Assembly: GCF_024436055.1 (NCBI RefSeq)
Contig: NZ_JANFNH010000014.1
Location: 1-64,000 of the forward strand
From: Streptantibioticus rubrisoli
Lineage (GTDB): Bacteria; Actinomycetota; Actinomycetes; Streptomycetales; Streptomycetaceae
DNA length: 64,000 nt
Reading direction: 5' to 3'
Each line of letters starts with the position of its first letter. The stretch's first letter is position 1. The position numbers and the translations under genes were made by a program. Positions 26,591 to 36,313 of this stretch are shown one piece after another. The notes below the pieces were generated by a model. The model was not told where the DNA came from. It worked only from the letters and a program-made list of their open reading frames with translations, and searched no databases.

Positions 26591-26991
26591 AAACTCCGAT
26601 GATGCCTTCAGGAACTCGCGCCGCGTCGGGCCGTTGCGGCGCGGAGCTGGATCGGTGCCCGCCGCGGTGAGGATCTCCCAGACCGTTGTCGAGCCACAAC
26701 CGGATGCCCGAGCCGGACGAGTTCGCCCTGGATCCGTCGGCGACCCCAGCGCGGATTCTGTTTGGCCAGGCGCAGCATGAGCGCTTTCACCGTGCTCGCG
26801 GTCGGCGGCCTGCCGGGCTTGCTGCGGTGCTCGCTGTAGCCCCACTTGTGCGCGATCAGTCTTCGGTGCCACGCGAGCAGGGTCGCGGGCGTCACCGGGA
26901 ACACCTGCGCCCACCGGTGCCGACGGATCAGCGAGGACAGCGCTGCGAACCACACTCGATCCGACGACTTCTGGTGGATCCATCACCAATG
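26591..26991 (-). pseudogene. Integrase-core transposase, N-terminal half, frameshifted
   Basis: The minus strand has WAQVFPVTPATLLAWHRRLI, KPGRPPTASTVKALMLRLAK and WGRRRIQGELVRLGHPV in one frame. It then changes to another frame with TVWEILTAAGTDPAPRRNGP TRREFL. This is the helix-turn-helix half of the family whose DDE C-terminal half lies at 24744-25211. One frameshift and loss of the middle make it inactive. Confidence 0.65.
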
Positions 26992-27113
26992 ACATGGCGG
27001 CGTCCTGCACTTTGAGGCAGGACGCCGCCACCGTGCCAACAGGCCCGCTGACCGTCAGGTCGGCGGGCCCGGGGCCGCGACGGTCAGTGGGTGGGGCGGG
27101 CTCAAGTGACGGT

Positions 27114-27842
27114 TCATGAATCCAGTAGCTGACTGCGAAGTGCCGCTACCAGTTCGTTGTCAACGCCGAGCCGCTCGTAGGCGTAGCCTTGCACGGATCC
27201 GTAGCGCGAGTTCAGCCTGGCCAAGAAGAGCCGCATGATCTCAGCGGGGGCGCGGCCGTAGCCGGGCCATCTGAGGGTCAGGTCGGGGTAACTGGCGTGC
27301 CATTCGGCGACCAAGCGTTCGGTGGCCAGTTCGGTCAAGGCGAAATCGGCGACGATGTCGTCCTCGCGTACCCCGATCAGAGCGAGGATGAGCATGGCCA
27401 GCAAGCCGGTGCGGTCCTTGCCGGAGTGACAGTGGAACACCAGTGGAAGTGTGTCGTCGGCGACGATTTCCAGAGCGCGACGTAGTTCCTTGACGCCGTC
27501 GTGGGCAACCTCGGTGTACTTATCAGCCAGGAATGGCGCGGGCTCGACCTCGGGAGCTAGGCCCGCCTGGTCGTATGGCCGGTGCTCGATGCTGAGATTG
27601 TGGTACACCAGCCCCTCGTAGGGTGGGACACGTCCGCTACGTCTGATCTCCCAGGGGTAGCGGAGGTCGATCACGGTGCGGACATCCAGGGCGAGGAATC
27701 GATCCCAGTCCTGGCCCTGCAGCTTGCCCAGCGAGTCGGAGCGAAACAGCCGACCCCAGCGCACCGTGCGACCATCGACGGTCTGGTAGCCACCTAGATC
27801 ACGGAAGTTGTGCAGACACTCAAACGCGATATGTCTCCTCAC
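27114..27842 (-). CDS. Tyrosine/dual-specificity protein phosphatase (Y_phosphatase3 family)
   Basis: 242 residues. It opens with HNFRDLGGYQTVDGRTVRWG, and its P-loop is HCHSGKDRTG (nucleophile Cys138, Arg144). IDLRYPWE contributes the upstream Asp/Arg region, so all key residues are present. Relatives (MptpB/LipA-like) dephosphorylate phosphotyrosine or phosphoinositides. The start is GTG at 27842. It lies 106 bases downstream of the giant multienzyme gene on the same strand, so co-transcription is possible, though a separate promoter in that gap cannot be ruled out. No signal peptide, so cytoplasmic. Confidence 0.85.
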   Translation of the reverse strand: MRRHIAFECLHNFRDLGGYQTVDGRTVRWGRLFRSDSLGKLQGQDWDRFLALDVRTVIDLRYPWEIRRSGRVPPYEGLVYHNLSIEHRPYDQAGLAPEVEPAPFLADKYTEVAHDGVKELRRALEIVADDTLPLVFHCHSGKDRTGLLAMLILALIGVREDDIVADFALTELATERLVAEWHASYPDLTLRWPGYGRAPAEIMRLFLARLNSRYGSVQGYAYERLGVDNELVAALRSQLLDS

Positions 27843-27948
27843 GTGAGAACCATACTGAGCCCACTGAAATCATAGGTCGTCGAGTTCGATGTGAGAGGGG
27901 TATCACGCTCCGGCTGCTGGGCAGCCTGGGGCTCCGGCGGCCAAGTGC

Positions 27949-30900
27949 CTACAAGGAGGGACCGCTTCTGGACGGGCCCTCCGGGCGAGGCCCCTGGATC
28001 CGAGGAGGCGGGGTTTGCTGCGAAGGTTTCCGTTGGGGGATGGGCTTCTGCCGGGAAGCATCCTCATTTTCGCGCTGGGAAGGGGGCAAGTTCGTCCGTC
28101 TCTCGGCTTCTTGGTTAGCAGCGTTGAGTTGCTTGATGACTCTTTCCAGGTTGGACTGAGCCTTCTGCGCAGTTTTCCGCGTGAAGTCGATGTCGTTCTG
28201 TGCGGATGCGCGGGCCCTCTCGATGAGTTCCGGTGCCGCGCCTTGGGCCTGGAGACGGGCGACTACTTGACCAATCTCATGCTGCAACCGCTCGGTTGTC
28301 TCCTCGGCGGCGCGGGCCGCCTGCGCCGAGTGCAACCGCAACCTTCGGGCCGTGTCGGTGAGCCGGGCTCGATGGTCTGTCAGCTCGGTGTCGGTAAGCC
28401 GCGCCAGTGGTGATGGCCTGTCTGCTTCTGTCCCGGATTGCTCTTCGGAGCTTGGGCGTTGGGAGTGGCGCAGATCGGTGCTCGGGCCGGGCGGGTGCGT
28501 GATGTCGTCGCGGTGGCGCTGCAGTTTGGCTTGGTCGTTGCCGACGGTGATCTTGGGACGGGGGGTGCGCCAGGCCATGGGATGGTCGGGGCTGTGGATG
28601 ATCCAGTCGGTGTCCTGGAAGTGGGAGGAGAGGGTGCGGCCGAGTTGGGTCGCGTCGAAGGGGCCGCTGGATTCGAAGACGCCCAGAGAGAGCGGTCTGC
28701 CCAGATCCTCTTGCCACCTGTTCGCCCACTCGGCCAGCGCCGGGAAGGCGCTCATCACCGCTTGTTTGTCGAGGTATCCGTGGCCGCCCATGAAATCGCC
28801 GGGGTACCGGTCGGAGTGGTGGTCTATCCAGTGCGCGCGGGCGGCTCGGACCATGGCGGTGCTGTTGATGTCGAGGTCGAAGTCGCTGGGCACTGGCTCC
28901 AAGCCGAGGCGCCACATGAAGTCGTACGGGCGGCGTATGGGACGGTCCTGGCTGTTGCCGAACCACTCGCGCAGGCGCTGTGCCGCCTCAGGGTTGCCGA
29001 CTAGGTCCTCCTCGCTTGGAAGCGTTTTGTGGGTCCCGGCGAAGAAGGCGGCGCCGGTCCCTTTGAGGCGGATATCGACCTGGGACGGTTCGATGCCATC
29101 GCGCCGCAGCGCCTCCAGCATCTCCGTGCTGAACCGCTGGTAGAGCTCCGGGGTCATGCCCATGGGCGCCTCACCCGTGAGCATCCACTTGAGCTGGACG
29201 GGGTTGATGCCGAGGAAGTTCAGATCGCGCCCGGTGATGGCGTAACCGGAGTCGTCCCGCGGCCACCAGCTTGGGAACTCCTCGTCACCGGAGAGGATCC
29301 GGACGATCTGGTTGTCGAGCGGATCAGCAGGATCGAGTTGGGCCGTGATCGTCACGGGCCGCCACTGGGCGGCGGCTTCCTGGTGAATCGCGGCCGACTT
29401 TCCCTCCGCGTCGTTCGCCAGGGCTTCCGCGGCGTCGTTCAAGACGGGGGCACCGATGGTGACGCTGCTCGCTGCGGTCTGCTCCGCCTCGGCCGCCGGA
29501 GTTCTCCCGGTGTAGACGCCGTCCAGCGTTACCAGCCGGTCGCCCGGTAGCGTCACCCACTCCTTCTGGGCGAAAAAGCCCATCCCGGTGGTGGGCATGG
29601 ACAGGATGTCCTGCGCCGGCTTGCGGTCGACCAGGATCACGGCGTGGCCGCCGCGCTGCTCCAGCCAGTCGGCGACGATCTGACGGTCCGCCGCCCAGCT
29701 CGCCAGCGGCCGGTGGCGAGCTTCGAAGGCGTCGCCCACGTCCAGGTCGGCCCAGGTCGGTTGCGTCGCTCCCTCGTGCCAGGTCAAGGCCCGGTAGGCG
29801 ACCAGCTCGGTGATGCCCCGTGCGGCCAAGGCCTCCTGGGTGAGGTCGTACTGGGTGCGTAGGAAGTCCTGTAGCGCGTCCCGGTTGTAGTCGAGCTCCA
29901 AGTCCACGGCAGCGCGCGTCTTCGGGTCCATCTGCCATTCCAGCACCCTGGTGAGGCCGAACTCCTCTTTCGCGGCCTCCTGCAGCGCCAGCACCCGCAC
30001 GTTGTTGTTGGAACCGTACGCCCAGGCCCCCATCAGCTCACTGACCGCGATCTGGCGGATGAGGGCCTCGGCACGAGGGTTGTCCATGCGCAGCGCCTTG
30101 TCCGGAGAGTGCCGGGGGTCGGCGGGGTCGAGTTCGTTGATTCGGAGGACGTCGGCCCCCATCGAGGGGTACTTCTCGTTGTGCGGTACGAGGACGTAAC
30201 GGCTGTCGCCCAGCCGGTGCGCCATGTCCGTGCCGACGACCAGGCCGAACGCCGCGAGGGCGAGCTCGGGCGTCGAGGACCGCATTCGCTCGGCGAGGGC
30301 CTGGATGGCGATGGTCTTGGCCTGGCTGGTGCTGGTGATCCGGCCGTCGTCCGTCAGCAGCGCCTCGCCGATGCGCTGCTGGTCGATCCTCTCCTGTGAG
30401 CCGGGTGGCGGGGGCAGAGGGTAGTGCCGCTCGGGGGCTGGATCGGGCAGCGCGACCTGGAAGCCGGGCGGCCTGGGCAGCAGCGCAGCGGTGCCTCTCG
30501 CGTGCTCTGCGGCCTGGTCGAACCGCTCCATGACCACGTTGTGCAGATCGGTCCGGCCAAGCTGCTCGAAGACAGAACGCAGGCCGTCGAGTTGCCGCCG
30601 CATGATCGCGATGTCGCTCGGGGGAATCGGGTTGTCCACCCAGGCGAACACGTGTGGCTCGGTCTGCCGGTAAAAGGTGCGTACGAACGGGTTCGCGGGG
30701 TCCGGGAGAGGGCCGTGCGTCGGGGCACCGTCACCGAACGCGATGAGGCTCTGCCGTTCTCCGAGGGTGAGGTCGTCGGCGGTGACGCCGTGAGTGGCTG
30801 TCAGCGCGTGGTACAGACCGAGGAAGACGCCGTCGCGGGTCGCGGGCAGCCCCCGGTCCGCCAATGCGGTCAGGTCCCGGTGGTGGGCGGAGGCGGGTTC

Positions 30901-33900
30901 GCCGGGCATGTGGTCGGTGTAGAGCTCATGCAGGCCCACCGGGTGGGACAGCGGGACGCGGGCTCCCACCGCCCGGCCGACGTACCCGTCAAGCACCTTG
31001 GTCGTGGCGTCCTCGGGTCGTACGTACTTCTCATACACGGCCCGGGTGCCGTCGGCGAACGTCACCAGCTCCCGGTTCGCGATGCCCTCACCGTGCTCAA
31101 GCGGCTCTCTGGCGACCACGCCAGCACCACTGACGGGGTGCGGTGGCAGTGGGAGCGCGCTGGTAGGGGGTGCGGGTGCGACGCGGACGGTGGACGGCTC
31201 GCCGTTGAGCACGGCGTCGAGCTCGGCTTGTACGCCTGGCCAGCTCGCGGCGAAACCGGGATGCAGGTTCAAGGTCTCCACCTCGGACAGCGGGACCCAG
31301 GCCAGCGCCACGGACTCGCCTTCCACCGGCCGGACTTCCACCGGCTGGTCAACCGAGGCGAGCACGGTGTCGTACGCCCAGCCGCCGTGGTCGTCCCGAA
31401 CGATCCGCTCAACGCGTACGTGGGCAGGATCGAGGGTGCTTTCCTCGACAGCCTCGCGGATGGCGGCCCGTGCTGCGGACTCGTGGCTGTCGCGGGCGCC
31501 GCCAAGCAGCGCCCAGGTTCCGCCCTGGTCGGTGTCCGCTCCCCGGTGGTGCATGAGCACGTACACCTGGCCGTCCTCGGCGCGGTGGAAGGGCAGCAGC
31601 CCGGCCGCGCCGAACCGGCCCCAGTGCGCGTGGCCGTGGGCGCAGTTCGCCCAGCCGTCTCCGGCCATCGCGGGCAGCGCGGGCGCCACGGGGCGTGACG
31701 CGCGGCGGTCCGGCATCGCCTGGACCGCGGCGGCCAGGGACTCGGCCGCACCCATCCAGGTCGTGTTGGCCTGTCGTAGATGCTGCTGCATGGCGAGCGC
31801 GTTCTCCCGCGCCGCAGGGATGTCGAGCAGGAGGTCCCGCAACTTGTCGGTCCAGCGCTCGACATCCACCTGGTCCTCGAAGCCCTGCTCGACCAGGTTG
31901 TTCCGAGTGATCTCGGGCGGGAAGCGGTCTGGGTTGCCGAAGAAGGCCCCGACCCCGCTCGTATTGGGCAGCAGCACCGGCAGTCCCGCGCCCGCGGCTT
32001 CTAGCCCCACCAACCCGAAGCCCTCCGCCTGCGAAGGCATGACCAGGACGTCGGCCTGCCGCATGTCGGCCAGGATCTCGTCCCGGTCGATCGAAAACGG
32101 CTTGACCACCACTTCCCGGCCGACGATGTTGGACAGCCGTTCCTTGACTTGCTCCACGGTCTCCGGGGCGGCACCGCGCACAGTGAGCTGGACGTCGATC
32201 CCTTCCTGATTGAGCTGGCGAACCATCAGGGCCGCGTGGTGGGCACCTTTCTGCGGGGCATCGGCGCGGCCCACGAAGAGGACCTCGCGGGTCCGCTCCC
32301 CGTTCCAAGGCAGCAGCCGCTGCTGCTCGAAAGGCACTCCGGGAGTGATCTGATGGATGGCGGGGCTGTGATCGCCTGGGTTAGTCGCAGCGAGTCGCCG
32401 GGCCTCGTCCGCCAGCACCGGGCCGACGCCCGCAACCATGTCGGCGGCGGCAACCATACGGCGTTCGATGCCCTCGAACTCCACCTCCAGGTCCGGCCGG
32501 TCCGCCACCCGGGCCAGCGCGCCGGTCACCATGTGGATCACATGGACGTACGGTGTGTCCAGGTACAGCTGGTCGCGTACCTGCAGCGCCTCGGGGCCGG
32601 AGTAGCGGCTGTGCCCGATGATGGCGTCCACGTCCTGCGGCAGGTCCTCGCCGCCGTACACGAGCTGTTCCTGCTCGCCGCGCCCGGGGTCGTACTGGCG
32701 GGGACCGATGAGGTGGATGCGCTCGCCGGGGGCATCTGGCGGCACCTCGTGTCCGACCCGGACGAAGACTTCATGGCCGGCGGCCGCAAGCCCTTCAACG
32801 AGGTTCCGGTTGACGGCGACGATGCCGCCCTTGTGGGGGTCCCATTCAGTGCAGTAGGCGAGGATGCGCATGCTGAACCGGCCGGCGTCGTGCTGCCGGG
32901 CCAGTTCTGCCCACTGCGCGGCGAACTCCTGGTGGGCCGCCTCTCGTCCAGCCGGGGGTGTCACGGCCAGCCGCTGCTGGTAGTCCTGGAGCAGCTGCTC
33001 GCGTTCTTGTATGTAGGCGGTGCGCAGCACCTCCTGCGCGGCGTCCGCGTACCGCTGGCGCAGTGCCTCACCGGGGCGGTCAGCAAGCTCGCCGCCGGGG
33101 GCGACGTCGACGCCGTGGCGGGCGGCCAGCTCGCTTATCTCCCCCAGTTGCGGCCGCAGTTCGGCCGGTAGGGTGGCATCGAGGCGGGCGTACGTTTCCC
33201 GGAACCAGCGGGCCTGCTCGTCGGTGAACGGCCGGGCGCGCTCCAGTTCCAGCTCCTGGCGAGCCCGCGCCGGTTCCCGCCAGGCTCCCTGGGCGTCCAG
33301 CGAGTTGGTGTACATGACCTCGCCGCCCCAGCGGTGAATCGTGATCGCGTCCAGGAACCTCAGCTCGTCAACGGCCCCCACGGTCTGCGGGATGCCGGTG
33401 TACGCCTCATCGTGGATGGACTGTACGACCAGGCGGCCGTACCCGTGCTCGTCTCGCATCTGCTGGTAGCGGTTGAGGATCGAGAGTCTGCTGATCGCTT
33501 CGGGGACCGCCATCAGATGCGCTTCCACTCGGTAGCCGAGAGCGCGGAACCGCGCCGCGTCCTGGGCGGCGCCCTCCCAGCCACCCATGGCGCCTTCGCG
33601 GACGAGGTTTAGTCGGCCCTGCCGGGCGACGTCGATGACCTTGTTCATCCACACCCATGCGTCCCCACCCACCTGCGCGGCAGCGGTGCGGTCGTTCGCC
33701 CTCATCAGCGCCTGGTACATCGGGGAGTACGAGAGCATGGCGTCGAAGTCGGCGATGAGGGCGCGCGGGGGCCCCATGCCCTCCATGGCCGCACGCTGGG
33801 CCGTGGTCTTGCCGGAGGCGGCCTGCCCACCAATGAAGGTGACCTGTGGTTGCGTCGGCCTGCTAACCCCCTCCATCGCCTGCGGGAGGATCTCCCACCG

Positions 33901-34695
33901 GAAGACGAGCTCATTGTCGACGTCAGACAGCTTCCACCGCTCGGGGCCCTGCTCGGCGTACTGGAACGTCCACCTACTCCGCCACGAGGCATTACCGGCT
34001 GGACCGTCCGCCCAGGGCGGCAACGACGGAGTGTGCCCTCGAGCCACGATGTCCCGCGCTGTGCCCATCAGTTCCACTTCCCAGTGCGACTGCTCGCCGC
34101 GGGTGCGGGCTTCCTGCCACTTGCGCGATAGCCACATGTACTCGCGCATCCGGGCGGGTACGCACTGCTCGCTCCCTTGGGCCTGCTCCGGAGCCAGGGG
34201 GCCGCGCACGACGCCTTGCCGAGCGGCCTTCCGGGCTTCGGTGAGCTCCCGCATCGTGTCCGTAATCTCGTGGAGCCAGGTACGCGCGAGCATGTCGGTC
34301 CGCGCCAGCCGTACCAGGTGCGGGTCCGCGGTCGTGCCCGAGCGCACCTTCGTCTCCCCCATGAGGCCGGGCCCAGGGGGCTCCTCCACGGGACGAAAGT
34401 GCTGCGGTCCGAATGCCCGCGTCTCCACCCGCAGTACGGTTCCGCCCTCCACCCACTCAAGGTGGGTCACCTCCGGACCGAGGTCCGACGAGCGCAGATC
34501 CTCGGTACCGGCACGGGCGGTTAGCAGCGACACCGGCCGGGAGTCGGTGGCGACGTACGCAGTGCCAGCGGTCTCCGGAGAAGTGACGACCTTCCCTGGC
34601 TCCTGGCCGGGGTTCCTTCCAGGACCGGTGCCGCAGGCGCGCAGGTCGCGGTGTGAGCGGACCTCAACTTCGGCGTGCGCGACCGCCAACGGCAA
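27949..34695 (-). CDS. Giant multienzyme protein: zeta-toxin-like kinase, GT4, Nudix, ART-like and NTase-like domains
   Basis: Positions count from an in-frame ATG cluster at 34764 (2,271 residues). Residues 1-290: unknown helical lead. 300-490: zeta-toxin-like kinase, Walker A GGQAASGKTT (312-321), ADFDAM (338-343). 632-1000: GT4 glycosyltransferase, VLFVGRADAPQKGAHH and EGFGLVGLEAAGAGLPV. 1045-1180: Nudix, box at 1089-1108 with all Glu/Arg and the final Gly replaced. 1215-1430: unknown, perhaps kinase-like. 1560-1755: ART-like, Arg1658, Ser1689, Gln1733-x-Glu1735. 1800-2050: nucleotidyltransferase-like, KGTG (1901-1904) and DFDLD (1961-1965). 2121-2225: coiled coil, then a Pro/Arg tail. The Walker, Nudix and GT4 calls are firm; ART and NTase are motif-based inferences. 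No signal peptide or membrane helix. I prefer TTG 34695 because GGAGGA lies five bases before it. The frame is undamaged over 6.8 kb. Confidence 0.85.
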   Translation of the reverse strand: MPLAVAHAEVEVRSHRDLRACGTGPGRNPGQEPGKVVTSPETAGTAYVATDSRPVSLLTARAGTEDLRSSDLGPEVTHLEWVEGGTVLRVETRAFGPQHFRPVEEPPGPGLMGETKVRSGTTADPHLVRLARTDMLARTWLHEITDTMRELTEARKAARQGVVRGPLAPEQAQGSEQCVPARMREYMWLSRKWQEARTRGEQSHWEVELMGTARDIVARGHTPSLPPWADGPAGNASWRSRWTFQYAEQGPERWKLSDVDNELVFRWEILPQAMEGVSRPTQPQVTFIGGQAASGKTTAQRAAMEGMGPPRALIADFDAMLSYSPMYQALMRANDRTAAAQVGGDAWVWMNKVIDVARQGRLNLVREGAMGGWEGAAQDAARFRALGYRVEAHLMAVPEAISRLSILNRYQQMRDEHGYGRLVVQSIHDEAYTGIPQTVGAVDELRFLDAITIHRWGGEVMYTNSLDAQGAWREPARARQELELERARPFTDEQARWFRETYARLDATLPAELRPQLGEISELAARHGVDVAPGGELADRPGEALRQRYADAAQEVLRTAYIQEREQLLQDYQQRLAVTPPAGREAAHQEFAAQWAELARQHDAGRFSMRILAYCTEWDPHKGGIVAVNRNLVEGLAAAGHEVFVRVGHEVPPDAPGERIHLIGPRQYDPGRGEQEQLVYGGEDLPQDVDAIIGHSRYSGPEALQVRDQLYLDTPYVHVIHMVTGALARVADRPDLEVEFEGIERRMVAAADMVAGVGPVLADEARRLAATNPGDHSPAIHQITPGVPFEQQRLLPWNGERTREVLFVGRADAPQKGAHHAALMVRQLNQEGIDVQLTVRGAAPETVEQVKERLSNIVGREVVVKPFSIDRDEILADMRQADVLVMPSQAEGFGLVGLEAAGAGLPVLLPNTSGVGAFFGNPDRFPPEITRNNLVEQGFEDQVDVERWTDKLRDLLLDIPAARENALAMQQHLRQANTTWMGAAESLAAAVQAMPDRRASRPVAPALPAMAGDGWANCAHGHAHWGRFGAAGLLPFHRAEDGQVYVLMHHRGADTDQGGTWALLGGARDSHESAARAAIREAVEESTLDPAHVRVERIVRDDHGGWAYDTVLASVDQPVEVRPVEGESVALAWVPLSEVETLNLHPGFAASWPGVQAELDAVLNGEPSTVRVAPAPPTSALPLPPHPVSGAGVVAREPLEHGEGIANRELVTFADGTRAVYEKYVRPEDATTKVLDGYVGRAVGARVPLSHPVGLHELYTDHMPGEPASAHHRDLTALADRGLPATRDGVFLGLYHALTATHGVTADDLTLGERQSLIAFGDGAPTHGPLPDPANPFVRTFYRQTEPHVFAWVDNPIPPSDIAIMRRQLDGLRSVFEQLGRTDLHNVVMERFDQAAEHARGTAALLPRPPGFQVALPDPAPERHYPLPPPPGSQERIDQQRIGEALLTDDGRITSTSQAKTIAIQALAERMRSSTPELALAAFGLVVGTDMAHRLGDSRYVLVPHNEKYPSMGADVLRINELDPADPRHSPDKALRMDNPRAEALIRQIAVSELMGAWAYGSNNNVRVLALQEAAKEEFGLTRVLEWQMDPKTRAAVDLELDYNRDALQDFLRTQYDLTQEALAARGITELVAYRALTWHEGATQPTWADLDVGDAFEARHRPLASWAADRQIVADWLEQRGGHAVILVDRKPAQDILSMPTTGMGFFAQKEWVTLPGDRLVTLDGVYTGRTPAAEAEQTAASSVTIGAPVLNDAAEALANDAEGKSAAIHQEAAAQWRPVTITAQLDPADPLDNQIVRILSGDEEFPSWWPRDDSGYAITGRDLNFLGINPVQLKWMLTGEAPMGMTPELYQRFSTEMLEALRRDGIEPSQVDIRLKGTGAAFFAGTHKTLPSEEDLVGNPEAAQRLREWFGNSQDRPIRRPYDFMWRLGLEPVPSDFDLDINSTAMVRAARAHWIDHHSDRYPGDFMGGHGYLDKQAVMSAFPALAEWANRWQEDLGRPLSLGVFESSGPFDATQLGRTLSSHFQDTDWIIHSPDHPMAWRTPRPKITVGNDQAKLQRHRDDITHPPGPSTDLRHSQRPSSEEQSGTEADRPSPLARLTDTELTDHRARLTDTARRLRLHSAQAARAAEETTERLQHEIGQVVARLQAQGAAPELIERARASAQNDIDFTRKTAQKAQSNLERVIKQLNAANQEAERRTNLPPSQRENEDASRQKPIPQRKPSQQTPPPRIQGPRPEGPSRSGPSL

Positions 34696-34931
34696 AGTGT
34701 TCCTCCCTGCTGGCTGGGTGGTGAAGCTGGTTCGCCTTGATCGGGAAGATGTCATGGACATCAACGGGATCCGGCTGTTGCGGCATCATACGTAGAAATA
34801 TCGCTGGCTGTCCGGCGGTGCGTGGCGGCCAACTTCCTGATCGAGTCGCAGCGTTGGGCTATTGAGACTGACGCGAGGAGTTCAGCTAAGGATGGGTGTC
34901 GATAGCGTGCCGGGGAAAATAGGGAGGAATC

Positions 34932-35432
34932 GTGCAGGATGACGCGACCCGAGACGAGTACGCGCAGTTGCGGAATGCCGCGATCCGCTTGCTCGACGCG
35001 ATGTCCGACCTGGAGAGCCCATCGCAGCAGGTCGACGCCGCGTTCCAGGATCTGCGTGCCGCGTTGAGTGGCGACACGTCGCGGCGATCCGGTACAGAGT
35101 ACGGAGCGCTTGATCCGTTCCAACACGCGCTCGCGGCAAGGCGATACGCGGGCCAACGGGCGCAGCCGATTCCTCTTCCACAACGGGCGACGGAGCTGCG
35201 GCGTCGGCTCGACGGAGACCGGGGCTTGGACGAGCGGCAGCCTGGCGAGCCGTCCCGCAATGTGGTCATCACGGAGCTTCGCGCCATGATCGTCGCTGGC
35301 CTGCTGGAAGAGCTGGCGGCCCGTCTTTCCCCTGGAGCCGCGTTCGGGCCCGGCCGCAGCGGTGAGGAACTGGCCCGTCTCGCGACGGACTTGGCCAAGG
35401 AGTTGCTGGACCAGACATTCGTCGGTGAGTAG
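34932..35432 (+). CDS. Small helical protein of unknown function, divergent from the giant gene
   Basis: 166 residues, charged and almost entirely helical (YAQLRNAAIRLLDAMSDLES, ELRAMIVAGLLEELAARLSP, ARLATDLAKELLDQTF). No known domain recognised. GTG start at 34932 with GGGAGGA eight bases upstream. It is divergent from the zeta-containing giant gene across a ~170-base gap. In classical epsilon-zeta systems the antitoxin is a small three-helix protein, which makes this a candidate partner by position and fold type only; there is no sequence match that I can see. Confidence 0.65.
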   Translation: MQDDATRDEYAQLRNAAIRLLDAMSDLESPSQQVDAAFQDLRAALSGDTSRRSGTEYGALDPFQHALAARRYAGQRAQPIPLPQRATELRRRLDGDRGLDERQPGEPSRNVVITELRAMIVAGLLEELAARLSPGAAFGPGRSGEELARLATDLAKELLDQTFVGE

Positions 35433-35536
35433 CGCGGATGTTCTAACTGTCGGCTCTTCCCCACCCCGTCTCCTGTCTCATTGCTGTGCCGCTCCGGTCC
35501 CGCTTCTCGCGGGGCATCATCTCCGCCCGGGCGGGG

Positions 35537-36103
35537 TCAGATGTCCCGAAGGAAGGCCTCGGCTTGGCGGCGGAGGGACAACGGGGCAGAGGACCAGGCC
35601 GGAGTGCGCATCACCTCGCGTAGCTTGACCTCCTTCACCTCGCGGGGGGCATCCGTGCGTAGGCCAAGGTGTGGCCATAGCTGATCCAGGTCGTCGTACG
35701 GGAGGTCCCAGGAGACGCCGATCCCGGACTCGGGTGCGCGGGGCTGTAGAGGTGCGACGTAGACCTCGTCGGCGGTGGCGGCGGGAGTGATCTCAATGAG
35801 CGTGAGGCCAAACCGTTCGACGGCGTCGCGGAGCAGCACCCGGTGACCTTCGACAGTGTCGGCAGAAGGCGGCTCCCCCTCGAAGAAGAGGGCGAGCACC
35901 CAGCCGGACTCGCCGGTACGGGCAAGGTCCAAGACAAGGCGGGTGCCCGTGTCGTCGGTGAAGGAGCGGTGCGCGATGCTCCTCGCCGCCCCGGGACCTT
36001 CAGTGCGGGGGGCCTCTTCGAGCCGGAGCGTGCTGAGCAGTTGCCGTAGCTGGTCGGGTGTCAGCTCTCCTTGCGAGAGCACCCGGAGTGCGGGCCAGAG
36101 CAT
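35537..36103 (-). CDS. Conserved-looking protein of unknown function
   Basis: 188 residues: a helical start (ELTPDQLRQLLSTLRLEEAP), a beta-rich middle (TRLVLDLARTGESGWVLALF FEG) and an acidic patch, ending RRQAEAFLRDI. No family recognised; the shape is that of small immunity- or regulator-like proteins, but this is weak. It points toward the giant gene but is separated from it by the divergent 34932 gene. Start GTG/ATG at 36103. Confidence 0.6.
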   Translation of the reverse strand: MLWPALRVLSQGELTPDQLRQLLSTLRLEEAPRTEGPGAARSIAHRSFTDDTGTRLVLDLARTGESGWVLALFFEGEPPSADTVEGHRVLLRDAVERFGLTLIEITPAATADEVYVAPLQPRAPESGIGVSWDLPYDDLDQLWPHLGLRTDAPREVKEVKLREVMRTPAWSSAPLSLRRQAEAFLRDI

Positions 36104-36313
36104 GGCGAGGTTCCCTTCTTGGATTTTTCTCGGGCTACGGACAAGCGAAGCGGGTGTACCGTATCTCGGTGGTTTGGCTTACGCCCCGTCGGTTGCCTGC
36201 GGAGGCGGTGTCCCGCGCTGGGCGGCAGCCAGTTTGGCTAGGGCTTCGATGGTCTGGGGGATCCGCTCGGGCGGGACGAGCGGAATGGCCAGCTCGCCGA
36301 TGGTCGTGACATT

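Noticed and set aside
32149-33171. 340-codon plus-strand frame within the giant multienzyme gene
   Set aside because: Antisense shadow of the glycosyltransferase and zeta-flanking region; no motif and no ribosome site.
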